Made by a program: the position numbers and the translations under genes. From JAJDFU01 sp964640855 (GTDB lineage Bacteria > Bacteroidota > Bacteroidia > Chitinophagales > Saprospiraceae), in the NCBI GenBank assembly GCA_964640855.1, contig CAZXIX010000008.1:1-64000 (forward strand): a DNA stretch of 64,000 nucleotides, read 5' to 3'. The notes beneath the pieces are model-generated. The model was not told where the DNA came from. It saw only the letters and a program-made list of their open reading frames with translations, and did not search any database. Shown one piece after another: positions 43,832 through 52,433 of the stretch; the stretch's first letter is position 1, and each line of letters opens with the position of its first letter.

Positions 43832-43839
43832 CAAAGCTA
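43832..43839 (-). promoter_or_regulatory. Possible -7 promoter element for glpF
   Basis: On the minus strand this reads TAGCTTTG (TAnnTTTG), 20 nt before glpF, in the 73-nt gap shared with glpK. An adjacent GGAATTCC palindrome is too short to call. Confidence 0.35.
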
Positions 43840-43884
43840 GGGAATTCCTAAATTAATGGGCATTCCCTCACGACATCAATTTCT

Positions 43885-45378
43885 ATGGCTAATTTCATCA
43901 TTACGCTGGATGCCGGAACGACCAGCGAGCGAGCGATTCTTTTTGACCAAAACGGGCAGATCCAGGGCGTCTCTCAGCGGGAGATCCAACAACACTATCC
44001 GCGACCCGGCTGGGTAGAGCACAATCCAGAAGAACTTTGGTCCACGCAAAAATTTGTCGTACGGGACCTGATGAGCCAGCAAAAACTGAAAGCTCAGGAC
44101 ATCGCGGCGCTGGGCATTACCAATCAGCGCGAAACCGTGATCATCTGGGACCGCCAAACCGGGAAGCCCATCCATAATGCCATTGTGTGGCAGGACCGCC
44201 GCACGGCCGATTACTGCGATCAGCTGAAGGAAGCCGGGCAGGAGGAGATGATCCGCACCAAGACGGGCCTGGTCATTGATGCCTACTTCTCCGGTACGAA
44301 GATCAAATGGTTGCTGGATGAGGTGGAGGGCGCTCGCGAACGGGCCGAAAAAGGCGAACTGGCTTTCGGGACCGTCGATAGCTGGATGCTTTGGCGACTC
44401 ACGCACGGGAAGGTACATGCCACCGATGTGAGCAATGCTTCGCGAACCCTCTTGTTCAACATTCACGAGTTGGCATGGGATAAGGAGCTCCTCCGCTTAT
44501 TTGACATACCCGAAGCTATCTTACCCGAAGTTCGCTCCAGCAGTGAGGTCTATGGTAAAACCGTACCCGAACATTTTGAAGGGGAAATCCCCATAGCCGG
44601 CATAGCGGGCGACCAACAGGCTGCCACCTTCGGTCAGATGTGCATTGAGCCCGGGATGCTGAAAAACACCTATGGTACAGGCTGCTTCATGGTGATGAAC
44701 ACGGGCAAAGAAGCCATCGAATCCAAACACAAACTCCTGACGACCATCGCCTGGAAAATCCAGGATGAAGTCCACTATGCCCTGGAGGGCAGCATCTTCA
44801 TTGGCGGAGCCGTGGTCCAGTGGATACGGGACAACCTGAGATTCATCCACGAAGCCGGTGAGATCGAGTCCCTGGCCGCCAGCGTGAAGGATAATGGCGG
44901 TGTCTACCTGGTGCCTGCTTTTGTAGGGCTGGGAGCCCCGCATTGGGATTCCTACAGCACCGGTACCTTACTGGGGCTGAACCGGGGCACGCAACCGGGA
45001 CACATTGCCCGGGCCGCTTTGGAGGCCATCTGCCTGCAGTCGGTTGATGTGTTGGAAACGATGGTCAAAGATTCGGGATTGGAACCCCTGGAGCTCCGGG
45101 TGGACGGCGGCGCCGTAGCGAACGATCTGCTGATGCAAACCCAGGCAGACCTGGCGGGTTTAAACATTGTCCGCCCCGCCGTAACGGAAACGACCGCCCT
45201 GGGAGCCGCCTACCTGGCAGGCCTGGCGGTGGGTTACTGGACTGACCTGGAGGAGATCCGGGGACAATGGCAGGCCGAGCGTACCTTTTCTCCGGCCATG
45301 CCCCGGGAAGAAGTGCAGCAGATCCGGAAAAACTGGGCCCGGGCCATAGAACGGAGCAAAGGCTGGTTGAAAGCGTAG
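43885..45378 (+). CDS. glpK: Glycerol kinase
   Basis: 497 aa, full length. FGGY motifs are clear: I-T-L-D-A-G-T-T-S-E-R at the start, G-I-T-N-Q-R-E-T, and G-T-G-C-F-M-V-M-N (ATP-binding part) with L-R-V-D-G-G-A-V-A-N-D. It phosphorylates glycerol to sn-glycerol 3-phosphate, trapping it after GlpF uptake. First gene of the plus-strand glpK-glpD pair. Confidence 0.97.
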   Translation: MANFIITLDAGTTSERAILFDQNGQIQGVSQREIQQHYPRPGWVEHNPEELWSTQKFVVRDLMSQQKLKAQDIAALGITNQRETVIIWDRQTGKPIHNAIVWQDRRTADYCDQLKEAGQEEMIRTKTGLVIDAYFSGTKIKWLLDEVEGARERAEKGELAFGTVDSWMLWRLTHGKVHATDVSNASRTLLFNIHELAWDKELLRLFDIPEAILPEVRSSSEVYGKTVPEHFEGEIPIAGIAGDQQAATFGQMCIEPGMLKNTYGTGCFMVMNTGKEAIESKHKLLTTIAWKIQDEVHYALEGSIFIGGAVVQWIRDNLRFIHEAGEIESLAASVKDNGGVYLVPAFVGLGAPHWDSYSTGTLLGLNRGTQPGHIARAALEAICLQSVDVLETMVKDSGLEPLELRVDGGAVANDLLMQTQADLAGLNIVRPAVTETTALGAAYLAGLAVGYWTDLEEIRGQWQAERTFSPAMPREEVQQIRKNWARAIERSKGWLKA

Positions 45379-45512
45379 GAGGGAGCTGAGAGGGTGGAAA
45401 TCAATACCCCCCTTCACGCATACCCCCTTTTTCCGCCGGACAGGTTGTCTGGCTATGGAAAATTATTTCGCGGCGCAACAAAACATTTACGAAACCCATA
45501 AATCAACTGAAG

Positions 45513-47084
45513 ATGAATCGAGACAAAATGCTCCGGAAGCTGAAAAAACGCCAGGAGCCCTGGGACCTGGTCATCATTGGCGGAGGGGCCACGGGCCTGG
45601 GCACAGCCGTAGATGCCGCCTCCCGGGGTTACCGCACCCTGCTCCTGGAGCAGCACGACTTCGCCAAAGGTACCAGCAGCAGGAGTACCAAATTGGTCCA
45701 CGGAGGCGTGCGCTATTTGCAGCAAGGGGACGTATCCCTCGTTCTGGAAGCCCTGAAGGAGCGCGGTCTGATGATCAAGAATGCCCCTCATCTGGTCAAA
45801 AACCAGGCTTTCGTCATTCCGAACTACGAATGGTGGGACGGCCCTTTTTACCGGGTCGGCCTCAAGGTATACGACCTCATGTCCGGAAAACTGGGGATCG
45901 GATCCTCCAAAGGCCTGTCCAAAAAACAGACCATAGAATATCTTCCCACCATCGACCAGAAAGGGCTGGCCGGCGGGGTTATTTATTACGATGGCCAGTT
46001 CGACGATGCCCGTATGGCCATCAGTCTGGCACAGACCGCCGCCCAATACAAGGGCGTTTTGATCAACTATATGAAAGTCGTAGGCCTGACCAAATCCGAA
46101 GAGGGGCTGGTCAATGGCGTAGAAGCGATCGACCAGGAAAAGGGGGAGAAATACCACATTCCGGCCAAGGTGGTCGTTAATGCCACCGGTGTCTTTGCAG
46201 ATGGGGTCCTGAAAATGGATAATCCCGAGGCCAGGGATATGATCCAGCCAAGCCAGGGCGTCCACATTGTTTTGGATAAGGAATTTTTACCCAATCAATA
46301 CGCGATCATGGTTCCCCAAACCTCCGACGGTCGGGTCCTGTTTGCGGTGCCCTGGCACAACAAACTGGTGGTGGGCACAACCGATACCCAGGTAGAAAAA
46401 GCCAGCCTGGAGCCCCAGGCCCTCGAAAAGGAGGTGGACTTCATCCTGGAGACGGCAAGGCAGTATTTGGTCAAAGATCCTTCCCGATCGGACGTCAAGA
46501 GTGTTTTTGCGGGTCTGCGCCCACTGGCCAAACCGGAAAACGATGGCAAATCCACCAAGGAAATATCCCGGCACCACAAAGTATTGATCTCGCTTTCCGG
46601 TCTGATCACGGTGATCGGCGGAAAATGGACGACCTACCGGAAGATGGCGCAGGATACCGTGGATAATGCCGTATTGATCGGGGCTTTGCCCGAGCGCAAG
46701 TGCATGACCCAGAACCTCCCCATATACGGATACGATGTGACCGTGGACATCACTTCGGACCCGATGGCCATTTACGGGACCGAAAAGATCGATGTACTCG
46801 AGTTGGGAGAAAGCAATCCGGATTGGGCCGGCTGGTTGAGCGAACCCTTGCAAATCCGCAAATCCCAGGTTGCCTGGGCTGTGAAGAAAGAGATGGCCCG
46901 GACAGTAGAGGATTTTCTGGCCCGACGCACGCGCGCCTTATTCCTCGATGCCCGGGAGAGCCGCAGGATGGCTCCCGAGGTGGCCGGGATCATGGCCGGC
47001 CTGTTGGAAAAAGACGCTGCCTGGATCGATCAACAGCTCAAGGATTTTGAAGAAACCTCTGCCAGTTATATCCTTACCGAATAA
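45513..47084 (+). CDS. glpD: Glycerol-3-phosphate dehydrogenase, FAD-dependent
   Basis: 523 aa. FAD-binding Rossmann motif D-L-V-I-I-G-G-G-A-T-G-L-G (about 19-31), then S-S-R-S-T-K-L-V-H-G-G-V-R-Y-L, the GlpA/GlpD signature. The later G-K-W-T-T-Y-R motif is the end of the FAD domain. It oxidises glycerol 3-phosphate to dihydroxyacetone phosphate at the membrane, passing electrons to quinone. Starts 134 nt after glpK; ends in a short convergent gap before the DUF2911 gene. Confidence 0.96.
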   Translation: MNRDKMLRKLKKRQEPWDLVIIGGGATGLGTAVDAASRGYRTLLLEQHDFAKGTSSRSTKLVHGGVRYLQQGDVSLVLEALKERGLMIKNAPHLVKNQAFVIPNYEWWDGPFYRVGLKVYDLMSGKLGIGSSKGLSKKQTIEYLPTIDQKGLAGGVIYYDGQFDDARMAISLAQTAAQYKGVLINYMKVVGLTKSEEGLVNGVEAIDQEKGEKYHIPAKVVVNATGVFADGVLKMDNPEARDMIQPSQGVHIVLDKEFLPNQYAIMVPQTSDGRVLFAVPWHNKLVVGTTDTQVEKASLEPQALEKEVDFILETARQYLVKDPSRSDVKSVFAGLRPLAKPENDGKSTKEISRHHKVLISLSGLITVIGGKWTTYRKMAQDTVDNAVLIGALPERKCMTQNLPIYGYDVTVDITSDPMAIYGTEKIDVLELGESNPDWAGWLSEPLQIRKSQVAWAVKKEMARTVEDFLARRTRALFLDARESRRMAPEVAGIMAGLLEKDAAWIDQQLKDFEETSASYILTE

Positions 47085-47149
47085 AGAAGCCCGGCATTTA
47101 TCCCATCTGGATCCATACCGGGCGTCTTCAGGCAGGGAGAGTCTCCCGA

Positions 47150-47998
47150 TTATTTGTTCATTTTATCCGTCCACTCCTCAATGGAGGCGGTATTCATCCG
47201 GATGTAATCTTCATTCCCGGCTTCGGTCGCCATTTCCAAAGACTTTTTGGCGGTAGCGATGGCCTCTTCGGTCATACCCAGTTCGGCCTCGATCAAGGAC
47301 TGGGTGCGCAGCTGCCAGTAGCGGGGGGCCTTTTCGTTGGCCATTTTGACCCACTTATGCGCTTTCTTCAAATCTTTTCCTGTAGCGTGGTAGTAGGACC
47401 CTGCTGCATACAGATCCTGAGCGGAAGGACCGTCCATGACCCGGTCGATGGAAGCCATGACCTGCTCGTCCACGTTGGTTTGGATCGGCAGGCGCACCAC
47501 GGTTTCATCCCATACGATCTGGAGCTCGGCGCCATCCAGGCTCAGGTTTTGGAAGGCCATGGTGAAGGTCTCGATCTGGTCATTCAATTTGCCGGGCTTC
47601 ACCCTGACAGCTACATCGGGTGTTTTTTCTAGGTAGCTGGCCCAGTTGCCCGTCTCGTGGGCGTAGAGGTGTACGGCCCACTCATCGGCTCCGGGCAGGG
47701 TAAGCATAGCGTAAGACCCGGCTTTAACAGGCTCTCCCGCAAAAGTCATGTCCTCGGAAAAGGTGATCTTCGTGGCCTGATTGGCGCCGGTGCGCCAGAT
47801 CTTGCCAAAGGGAACGAGCCCGTCTTCGGCAAAAATGGTGCGACCCTTCATGCTTGGGCGGCTGTAAACGAGTTCAACTTTCCCGAGACCGATATTCTGA
47901 TGCACCTCGCTGGTCGGGCTGGGCTGAGGTGTAAGGACCTGGGCCTGCAGGCTGAAGGCCATGCAAAAGGCGCTGAATAACAAAACTAGATTTTTCAT
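47150..47998 (-). CDS. DUF2911 domain protein, secreted, with TPR-like tail
   Basis: 282 aa with a signal peptide (LVLLFSAFCMAFSLQAQ). The central region matches DUF2911: V-E-L-V-Y-S-R-P-S-M-K-G-R-T-I-F, V-P-F-G-K-I-W-R-T-G-A-N-Q-A-T. The C-terminal about 90 residues have a helical A-x-x-W/Y pattern resembling tetratricopeptide repeats. Common in Bacteroidota envelope proteomes; function unknown. Confidence 0.78.
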   Translation of the reverse strand: MKNLVLLFSAFCMAFSLQAQVLTPQPSPTSEVHQNIGLGKVELVYSRPSMKGRTIFAEDGLVPFGKIWRTGANQATKITFSEDMTFAGEPVKAGSYAMLTLPGADEWAVHLYAHETGNWASYLEKTPDVAVRVKPGKLNDQIETFTMAFQNLSLDGAELQIVWDETVVRLPIQTNVDEQVMASIDRVMDGPSAQDLYAAGSYYHATGKDLKKAHKWVKMANEKAPRYWQLRTQSLIEAELGMTEEAIATAKKSLEMATEAGNEDYIRMNTASIEEWTDKMNK

Positions 47999-48055
47999 GC
48001 GAAAATGGTTTGGTGGATAGGTTTGATTTCAGGTGCGAATATAGGAAGGATAAGT

Positions 48056-48079
48056 GGTTGCTGGGTGGTTGCTGGGTGG
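48056..48079. repeat. 11-bp tandem repeat, two copies
   Basis: GGTTGCTGGGT is present twice back to back and followed by GG. It lies in the non-coding region between the DUF2911 and SDR genes, next to the palindrome at 48090-48131. Confidence 0.8.
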
Positions 48080-48089
48080 CTTCGAGACT

Positions 48090-48131
48090 GTTCATTAAAG
48101 TGTGTCTACTAACTTAGACACTTAATTGAAC
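48090..48131. repeat. Imperfect 42-nt inverted repeat resembling paired transposon ends
   Basis: Left arm GTTCATTAAAGTGTGTCTA and the reverse complement of the right arm, GTTCAATTAAGTGTCTA, agree except for small indels. The core GTGTCTA/TAGACAC (48102-48121) is perfect. The left flank reads GAGACTG. This looks like terminal inverted repeats of an IS256-type element, but no transposase is present. A 14-nt palindrome AACCGGTACCGGTT (48144-48157) follows. Confidence 0.5.
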
Positions 48132-48236
48132 TATCCCCTGATCAACCGGTACCGGTTACCCTTTTGCCCGTGAAGTAGGTGCACCCTTTTATGGGCCTGA
48201 GCCTACAGGAATATTAGGTCTGTACTTAGGTGTTGG

Positions 48237-49061
48237 CTAAGTGGCCTCCTGCTTTGATTTGACCAAGCGGTGAACGATTGTGTCAGACCAGGACACCGGC
48301 AATTTGGAAAAGAAGGTCAGCGTAAGGTTATTATTTAAATGATAGACGCTTCGCGGATTTCGGGCAGCGACGATCCGGGCGATCTTATGAGCCATTTCTT
48401 CCGGAGTACTTTCTCTGCCGACCATCCCCAGGGCATTCTTGAGAAAGGCTCTTAACTCCGGCAGGTAGCGGCTGTCCGGGTTGGAGGAAACCGTGGATTC
48501 CAGTCCCCGCAACAGAGGCGTCTTGATCGCTCCGGGCCGGATCAGGACCAACGGTATACCTTTCAGACGCAACTCCTGCCGCATGGCCCGACTGAATGCC
48601 TCCATGGCTATTTTGGAAGCCGAATACGGCTGAAACAGGCCCGTCATTTTCACGCTCTCGCTGCTGATCTGAATGACCCGGCCCTGCGTTTCGATCAGAT
48701 GATCCAAAAAGGCGCTTACCATACGGACGGGGGCGAGCGTATTGACCTCCACGATGCGGTCCAAACGCTCGGCCGGTGCCTCCGAGATGGGGAAAAAACC
48801 GGAAATGCCGGCATTGTTAATCAGAGTATGGATGCGGATGCCCTGATCCTTCACCTGGCTACGGAGGCCCAGAATGGCTTCCGGATCTCGAAGATCGCAA
48901 ACATAGGTTTTTACCTGAGGCAGGTCACGAAGATCGGCCAATCCTTTTTCATCCACATCCACTGCCAACACTTGAAAGCGATCGGACAGCTCTTGCACCA
49001 GGGCTTTTCCCAGGCCGCCGGCAGCTCCGGTGAGAAGGAGGGTTTTAAAGGCAGATGACAT
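48237..49061 (-). CDS. Short-chain dehydrogenase/reductase
   Basis: 274 aa. Rossmann motif T-G-A-A-G-G-L-G (about 12-19) and the catalytic set S-S...Y-S-A-S-K-I-A-M (Tyr/Lys spacing x3). N-N-A-G is also present, as in classical SDRs. A D at the end of strand 2 (AVDVDE) suggests NAD(H) rather than NADP(H) preference. The C-terminus is longer than minimal. Substrate unknown. A 238-nt region with repeats lies downstream. Confidence 0.88.
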   Translation of the reverse strand: MSSAFKTLLLTGAAGGLGKALVQELSDRFQVLAVDVDEKGLADLRDLPQVKTYVCDLRDPEAILGLRSQVKDQGIRIHTLINNAGISGFFPISEAPAERLDRIVEVNTLAPVRMVSAFLDHLIETQGRVIQISSESVKMTGLFQPYSASKIAMEAFSRAMRQELRLKGIPLVLIRPGAIKTPLLRGLESTVSSNPDSRYLPELRAFLKNALGMVGRESTPEEMAHKIARIVAARNPRSVYHLNNNLTLTFFSKLPVSWSDTIVHRLVKSKQEAT

Positions 49062-49172
49062 ATATCCAATTCAAAAGCAGAGGAATAAAAATATCGAAAT
49101 TCATCCCATTTCCCCTTCATCCCCATACTCTAAGATTTTTCGAATGTAATTGGAAATCGTCTTCTACTCTTC

Positions 49173-49433
49173 TCACTCCCTGAGGATTCGATCGGGATAG
49201 TGGATCCGCCAGGCAAAATAGTGGGCCAACCAGGGCTTTCCGCTACAGGCATCGGGGAGCTCGCCGGCTGGGACCCGCCACATGGTCGAATGGGCTTTCT
49301 CCATTTTGTCGGACCGTCTGGCTCTTTCTCGAAAAACCCGCACATGGTCCGAATGGTAGGTAAAAGCCTTTAAGGCTTCCGGACTTTCCCAAATGAGCAA
49401 ATGCACCAGGGTAAGGGGATCGTCGAAACCAGC
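49173..49433 (-). pseudogene. DUF3291-like remnant, N-terminally truncated
   Basis: Open from about 49433 (preceded by an in-frame TAA at 49434) to a stop at 49173. The readable sequence D-D-P-L-T-L-V-H-L-L-I-W-E-S-P-E-A-L-K-A-F-T-Y-H-S-x-H, then W-R-V-P-A-G, matches the C-terminal half of DUF3291 proteins. About 50-60 N-terminal residues expected in this family are missing, and the upstream frame is closed. It may instead start at the GTG at 49406 (77 aa). Probably non-functional. Confidence 0.5.
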
Positions 49434-49546
49434 TTATCGTGGCTTTGCCATTCCATCAAATTAATGTCTCTTTTTTTTTGTGGAATCCTTGCGAAATCGT
49501 CCTCTTATTCCATACAAGTCCATTTCTAAACTAAACCCTTGAAACC

Positions 49547-50143
49547 ATGGATCGCTACCTGAAGCAATTGCTTACCGACATTGAAACCGCCACCCAAAAC
49601 ATGCCTTATCCCTACCTGAGATCCGATACCTGGGACATTTGGGATTGGGTTACGGAAGAAGAGGATCGCCGAACCGCTACCACCCGTTCCCTACCCGATT
49701 GGACGGGCATTCGGAAAGAACAACTTCCCCCAGCTGACTTGCTCAAGCCGGAGCAGCTCTCCTCCCTCCTGAAGGCCCTCGATAAACTGTTGGAAGCCTG
49801 CAATTGCCTGATCGTATTTCAGACTTACGTTCCTGAAGATGTCCAGTACAAGGCAATCCGGGCCATGTTCCACCAGGAAAGCACCTGGTTGAAGTGGCAT
49901 ATGAACTTCTTCGAATTTTGCGAGGACGGGCAAGAGCATTACATCTGTGCCCTGGGAGAGCATTGCCAATGCGGCTTTTTCGAGGAGCATTTTGGAACCT
50001 TTTCCCAGGACGAGCCCGATGAACCGGAGGACGATTATTGGCTGATCTACGACCTCAAAAAACGATTCGGAAACGACTGGAAGAAGTATTACAACGCCAG
50101 GTGGATCTCCCGAGAAGAGGATGAGGACGAAGAGTTGGACTAG
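49547..50143 (+). CDS. Hypothetical acidic protein with a Cys/His cluster
   Basis: 198 aa, conserved-looking but unnamed. Very acidic at both ends, with Trp-rich stretches (DTWDIWDWVTEEE). The middle contains C125, C134, C140, C142 with H131, H139 and H148 (CEDGQEHYICALGEHCQCGFF), a spacing that could bind a metal. Contains the segment I-R-K-E-Q-L-P-P-A-D, a pattern seen in Bacteroidota hypotheticals. No signal or membrane segment. It ends with a 4-nt convergent overlap with the DinB-like gene. Function unknown. Confidence 0.6.
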   Translation: MDRYLKQLLTDIETATQNMPYPYLRSDTWDIWDWVTEEEDRRTATTRSLPDWTGIRKEQLPPADLLKPEQLSSLLKALDKLLEACNCLIVFQTYVPEDVQYKAIRAMFHQESTWLKWHMNFFEFCEDGQEHYICALGEHCQCGFFEEHFGTFSQDEPDEPEDDYWLIYDLKKRFGNDWKKYYNARWISREEDEDEELD

Positions 50144-50730
50144 GCCGGAGAGGTTTCCACCATTTCCAGCACCTCCCTCCCCTGCTGCAAATGCCTCTCC
50201 TCATGGCTGATCAGAAAATCGAAGGCCTCCGGGAGATAAAAGCGGACGACCGGACCGATAGCCGAGTCGATCTTTTTCTTCCCAACGGCTTTGCTGCGAC
50301 TGGCCAGGATGGTCTTTTTCAGATGTTCCTGATAATCGTAAAAGTTTTGGAAGACACTCTGAATTTCCTGCGGGTTTGCCTGGGCGGGATTTACTTCCGG
50401 TTGAAATACCTTGCTGGTCTTCATTTTGTAGCGCCGCTTCCCATCCTGAGGACGAAAGGTCAGGATCAGTTTGCGCTGCAGCCAGCGAGCCGGAAAGGAT
50501 TCGTACCCGTCTTCCTGGTCCGGCAGCAGTTCCAGCAATTGGTCCATCCTCGACTCATAAAGTCGATAGGCGGCATTCATGTGGCCGACTATTTCCAAAA
50601 CGCTCCAGGTCTTGGGGTCAGGTTTGTACTGTATCACCCCCTTGTCCAGCTGCTGCCAGTCCTTGACTTCAGCAGTGATCAGGTTGACCCTTGTCAATTG
50701 GTTTTCCGGCGTAAGGATCAGTTTCGACAT
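50140..50730 (-). CDS. DinB-like family protein
   Basis: 196 aa. DinB/YfiT superfamily pattern: K-x-W-S-V-L-E-I-V-G-H-M-N near residue 45 and a C-terminal H-E-E-R-H-L-Q-Q. These His residues form the usual metal site of the four-helix bundle. Members include thiol transferases such as bacillithiol S-transferases, but the substrate here is unknown. Overlaps the convergent gene end by 4 nt. Confidence 0.75.
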   Translation of the reverse strand: MSKLILTPENQLTRVNLITAEVKDWQQLDKGVIQYKPDPKTWSVLEIVGHMNAAYRLYESRMDQLLELLPDQEDGYESFPARWLQRKLILTFRPQDGKRRYKMKTSKVFQPEVNPAQANPQEIQSVFQNFYDYQEHLKKTILASRSKAVGKKKIDSAIGPVVRFYLPEAFDFLISHEERHLQQGREVLEMVETSPA

Positions 50731-50928
50731 GATTCGAGATTTTTTCTTTTTAGGTTAATGGATGTTGGCCTTTCCGGCGAAATGGGGTCGCGATGTCACC
50801 TGATACAATCTGGCAACATCGGAGCAAAGCCAGTGAAAACATTGAGAAGTAATAAACATCAACTGCACAGCGGCAATTATCATATCCGCAAACTTCGCCG
50901 GATCGCACCAGAAAAAATTTGATCCAGA

Positions 50929-51540
50929 TCAATATTTCACTCGCGATCTCAATCGGCTAAACGTCTCAGGGGTCATATTCAGATAAGAGGCCAGGTATTT
51001 TTGAGGAATCTGCAGAAGGTCCTCCGGGCAGCGGCGCATGAAGGCCACGTATCGGTCTTCAGCCGACCGGGTCAGTAATTCCACCTCCCGGCTCATCCGG
51101 CCTACCAGCACTTCCTGGTGAAAAAGCCGGGCCCAGCGCTCAAATGCCGGTGACCACCCGAAGAGAGCCTCGTATTGGGGTAGAGTGATCCCATACAGGC
51201 GGCTGGGAGTTAAGGCTTCGAGGAAATATTCGGAAGGCCTTTGGTAGAGGAACGATTCGTAGCCCCCGGAGGGATCTCCCGGGTAGGAAAAGCCGAGTAC
51301 TACCTTATCCGCCTGGTGATTGAGAACGTAAATGCTTTGTACGCCCTCGGCAACGACATAGAAAAAACGCTCCGTCTCCCCGGCCTGCAGTATGAAGTCT
51401 CGTTTATCGAAACGCTTTTCGACCCATAAGGCATAAAAATCGGCTTCCCATTCCGGCTGTATCTCGAGATGCCGGAAAACTTTGCGGATGCGTTCAGCCT
51501 CCGGATGATCCCGGTGCATGTGTTCGCCCCCGTCAGACAT
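50929..51540 (-). CDS. Crp/Fnr family transcriptional regulator (second)
   Basis: 203 aa. N-terminal cNMP-binding-like beta barrel (about 40-130: FDKRDFILQAGETERFFYVVAEGVQSIY), lacking a clear cAMP contact set, as in most Bacteroidota members. The C-terminal HTH ends with I-P-Q-K-Y-L-A-S-Y-L-N-M-T-P-E-T-F-S-R-L-R, a strong signature of this regulator group. Not closely similar to the Crp/Fnr protein at 26069. Its start overlaps the end of the histidine phosphatase gene by 8 nt. Confidence 0.88.
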   Translation of the reverse strand: MSDGGEHMHRDHPEAERIRKVFRHLEIQPEWEADFYALWVEKRFDKRDFILQAGETERFFYVVAEGVQSIYVLNHQADKVVLGFSYPGDPSGGYESFLYQRPSEYFLEALTPSRLYGITLPQYEALFGWSPAFERWARLFHQEVLVGRMSREVELLTRSAEDRYVAFMRRCPEDLLQIPQKYLASYLNMTPETFSRLRSRVKY

Positions 51541-52252
51541 AGGTCAGCAATTCTTTACGGCTGAGGTGCGGCACGGTATTGAAGGACTTCAGGTTGAGCT
51601 TGCCGTCGGAAAACTGAAATTCGGAGATGGCCGTGTTGTAGACCAGGCCGTGAAGGCCGATTACCGTTTCGGGATCCGGGATCTGAAGCGCATGCCCTAC
51701 TGCCGCAGACATGGTGCCGCCCGAACTAAAAGCGACGATGGTTTCCTCCGGATGGGCCTGATCGAGCATGCGGTTGATGGCATTCTTCACATCCCGGCAA
51801 AATTCTGCCCAGGTCTGATACCCCAGATGCGAATCGTCCAGGCGGTCGGCCGCCCACTCGCGCATGACATACTCAAAGATCTTCAGGTGGACTTTCCGGG
51901 ATTTTCCGTTAGAGGTTTCCAATTCCTGTCCCCATTGGCGGACCTTTTCGTCGGTTTCCATGAGAGAGGGAAGAAGGGCTTTCAATACACTGGGCCCGCG
52001 ATGCTCCACCAGGCCGTCCAGAAACTGGGGTTCCGGCCATTTGACCCCCAGGAGCCTCAATTCCCCATAGACCCATTCCATAGTCTGACGGTGGCGCTTC
52101 AGCGGACCACAATACACCCGGGATACGTCAGTCGTTTCCGCAAAGAAGTCCCCGAGCGCCCTCGCCTGCTTATGCCCCAGCTCCGAAAGCTGGTCGTAAT
52201 CAGCTTTCCCGAAGGAAGCCTGTGCATGCCTTACCATGATCAATCTACTCAT
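51533..52252 (-). CDS. Histidine phosphatase family protein
   Basis: 239 aa with the start at the ATG of MSRLIMVRHAQASFG; longer upstream frames look non-coding. The catalytic R-H (MVRHAQ) is intact. The second catalytic His of the family is usually in a S/T-H-G-G motif; here the aligned segment reads F-S-S-G-G-T, so that His is replaced by Ser. This is seen in a subset of members; activity is uncertain. Substrate unknown. Confidence 0.8.
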   Translation of the reverse strand: MSRLIMVRHAQASFGKADYDQLSELGHKQARALGDFFAETTDVSRVYCGPLKRHRQTMEWVYGELRLLGVKWPEPQFLDGLVEHRGPSVLKALLPSLMETDEKVRQWGQELETSNGKSRKVHLKIFEYVMREWAADRLDDSHLGYQTWAEFCRDVKNAINRMLDQAHPEETIVAFSSGGTMSAAVGHALQIPDPETVIGLHGLVYNTAISEFQFSDGKLNLKSFNTVPHLSRKELLTYV

Positions 52253-52433
52253 GATGAAAAGGTATTCGTTTCCGGAACATACGTTCCGATCCGTTTCTTT
52301 ATGGGTTTTTGCCGTATTGTACTCCAGCCCCAGTCTGTCTCCGTCCCTAAAAATGACGAATATCATTTAGCCGCCGAAGCACACATCATCCAAAAAATAA
52401 CCATTAGCCGTTAACTCTGAAAAAAATCAGAAC

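Noticed and set aside
45455..46180. A 241-aa plus-strand frame at the start of glpD
   Set aside because: It is an out-of-frame reading of glpD and has low-complexity Arg/Gly/Pro sequence, typical of a shadow frame.
47091..47150. Hairpins between glpD and the DUF2911 gene as terminators
   Set aside because: GCCCGG/CCGGGC has a 23-nt loop and GGGAG/CTCCC a very short stem; neither is followed by a T run.
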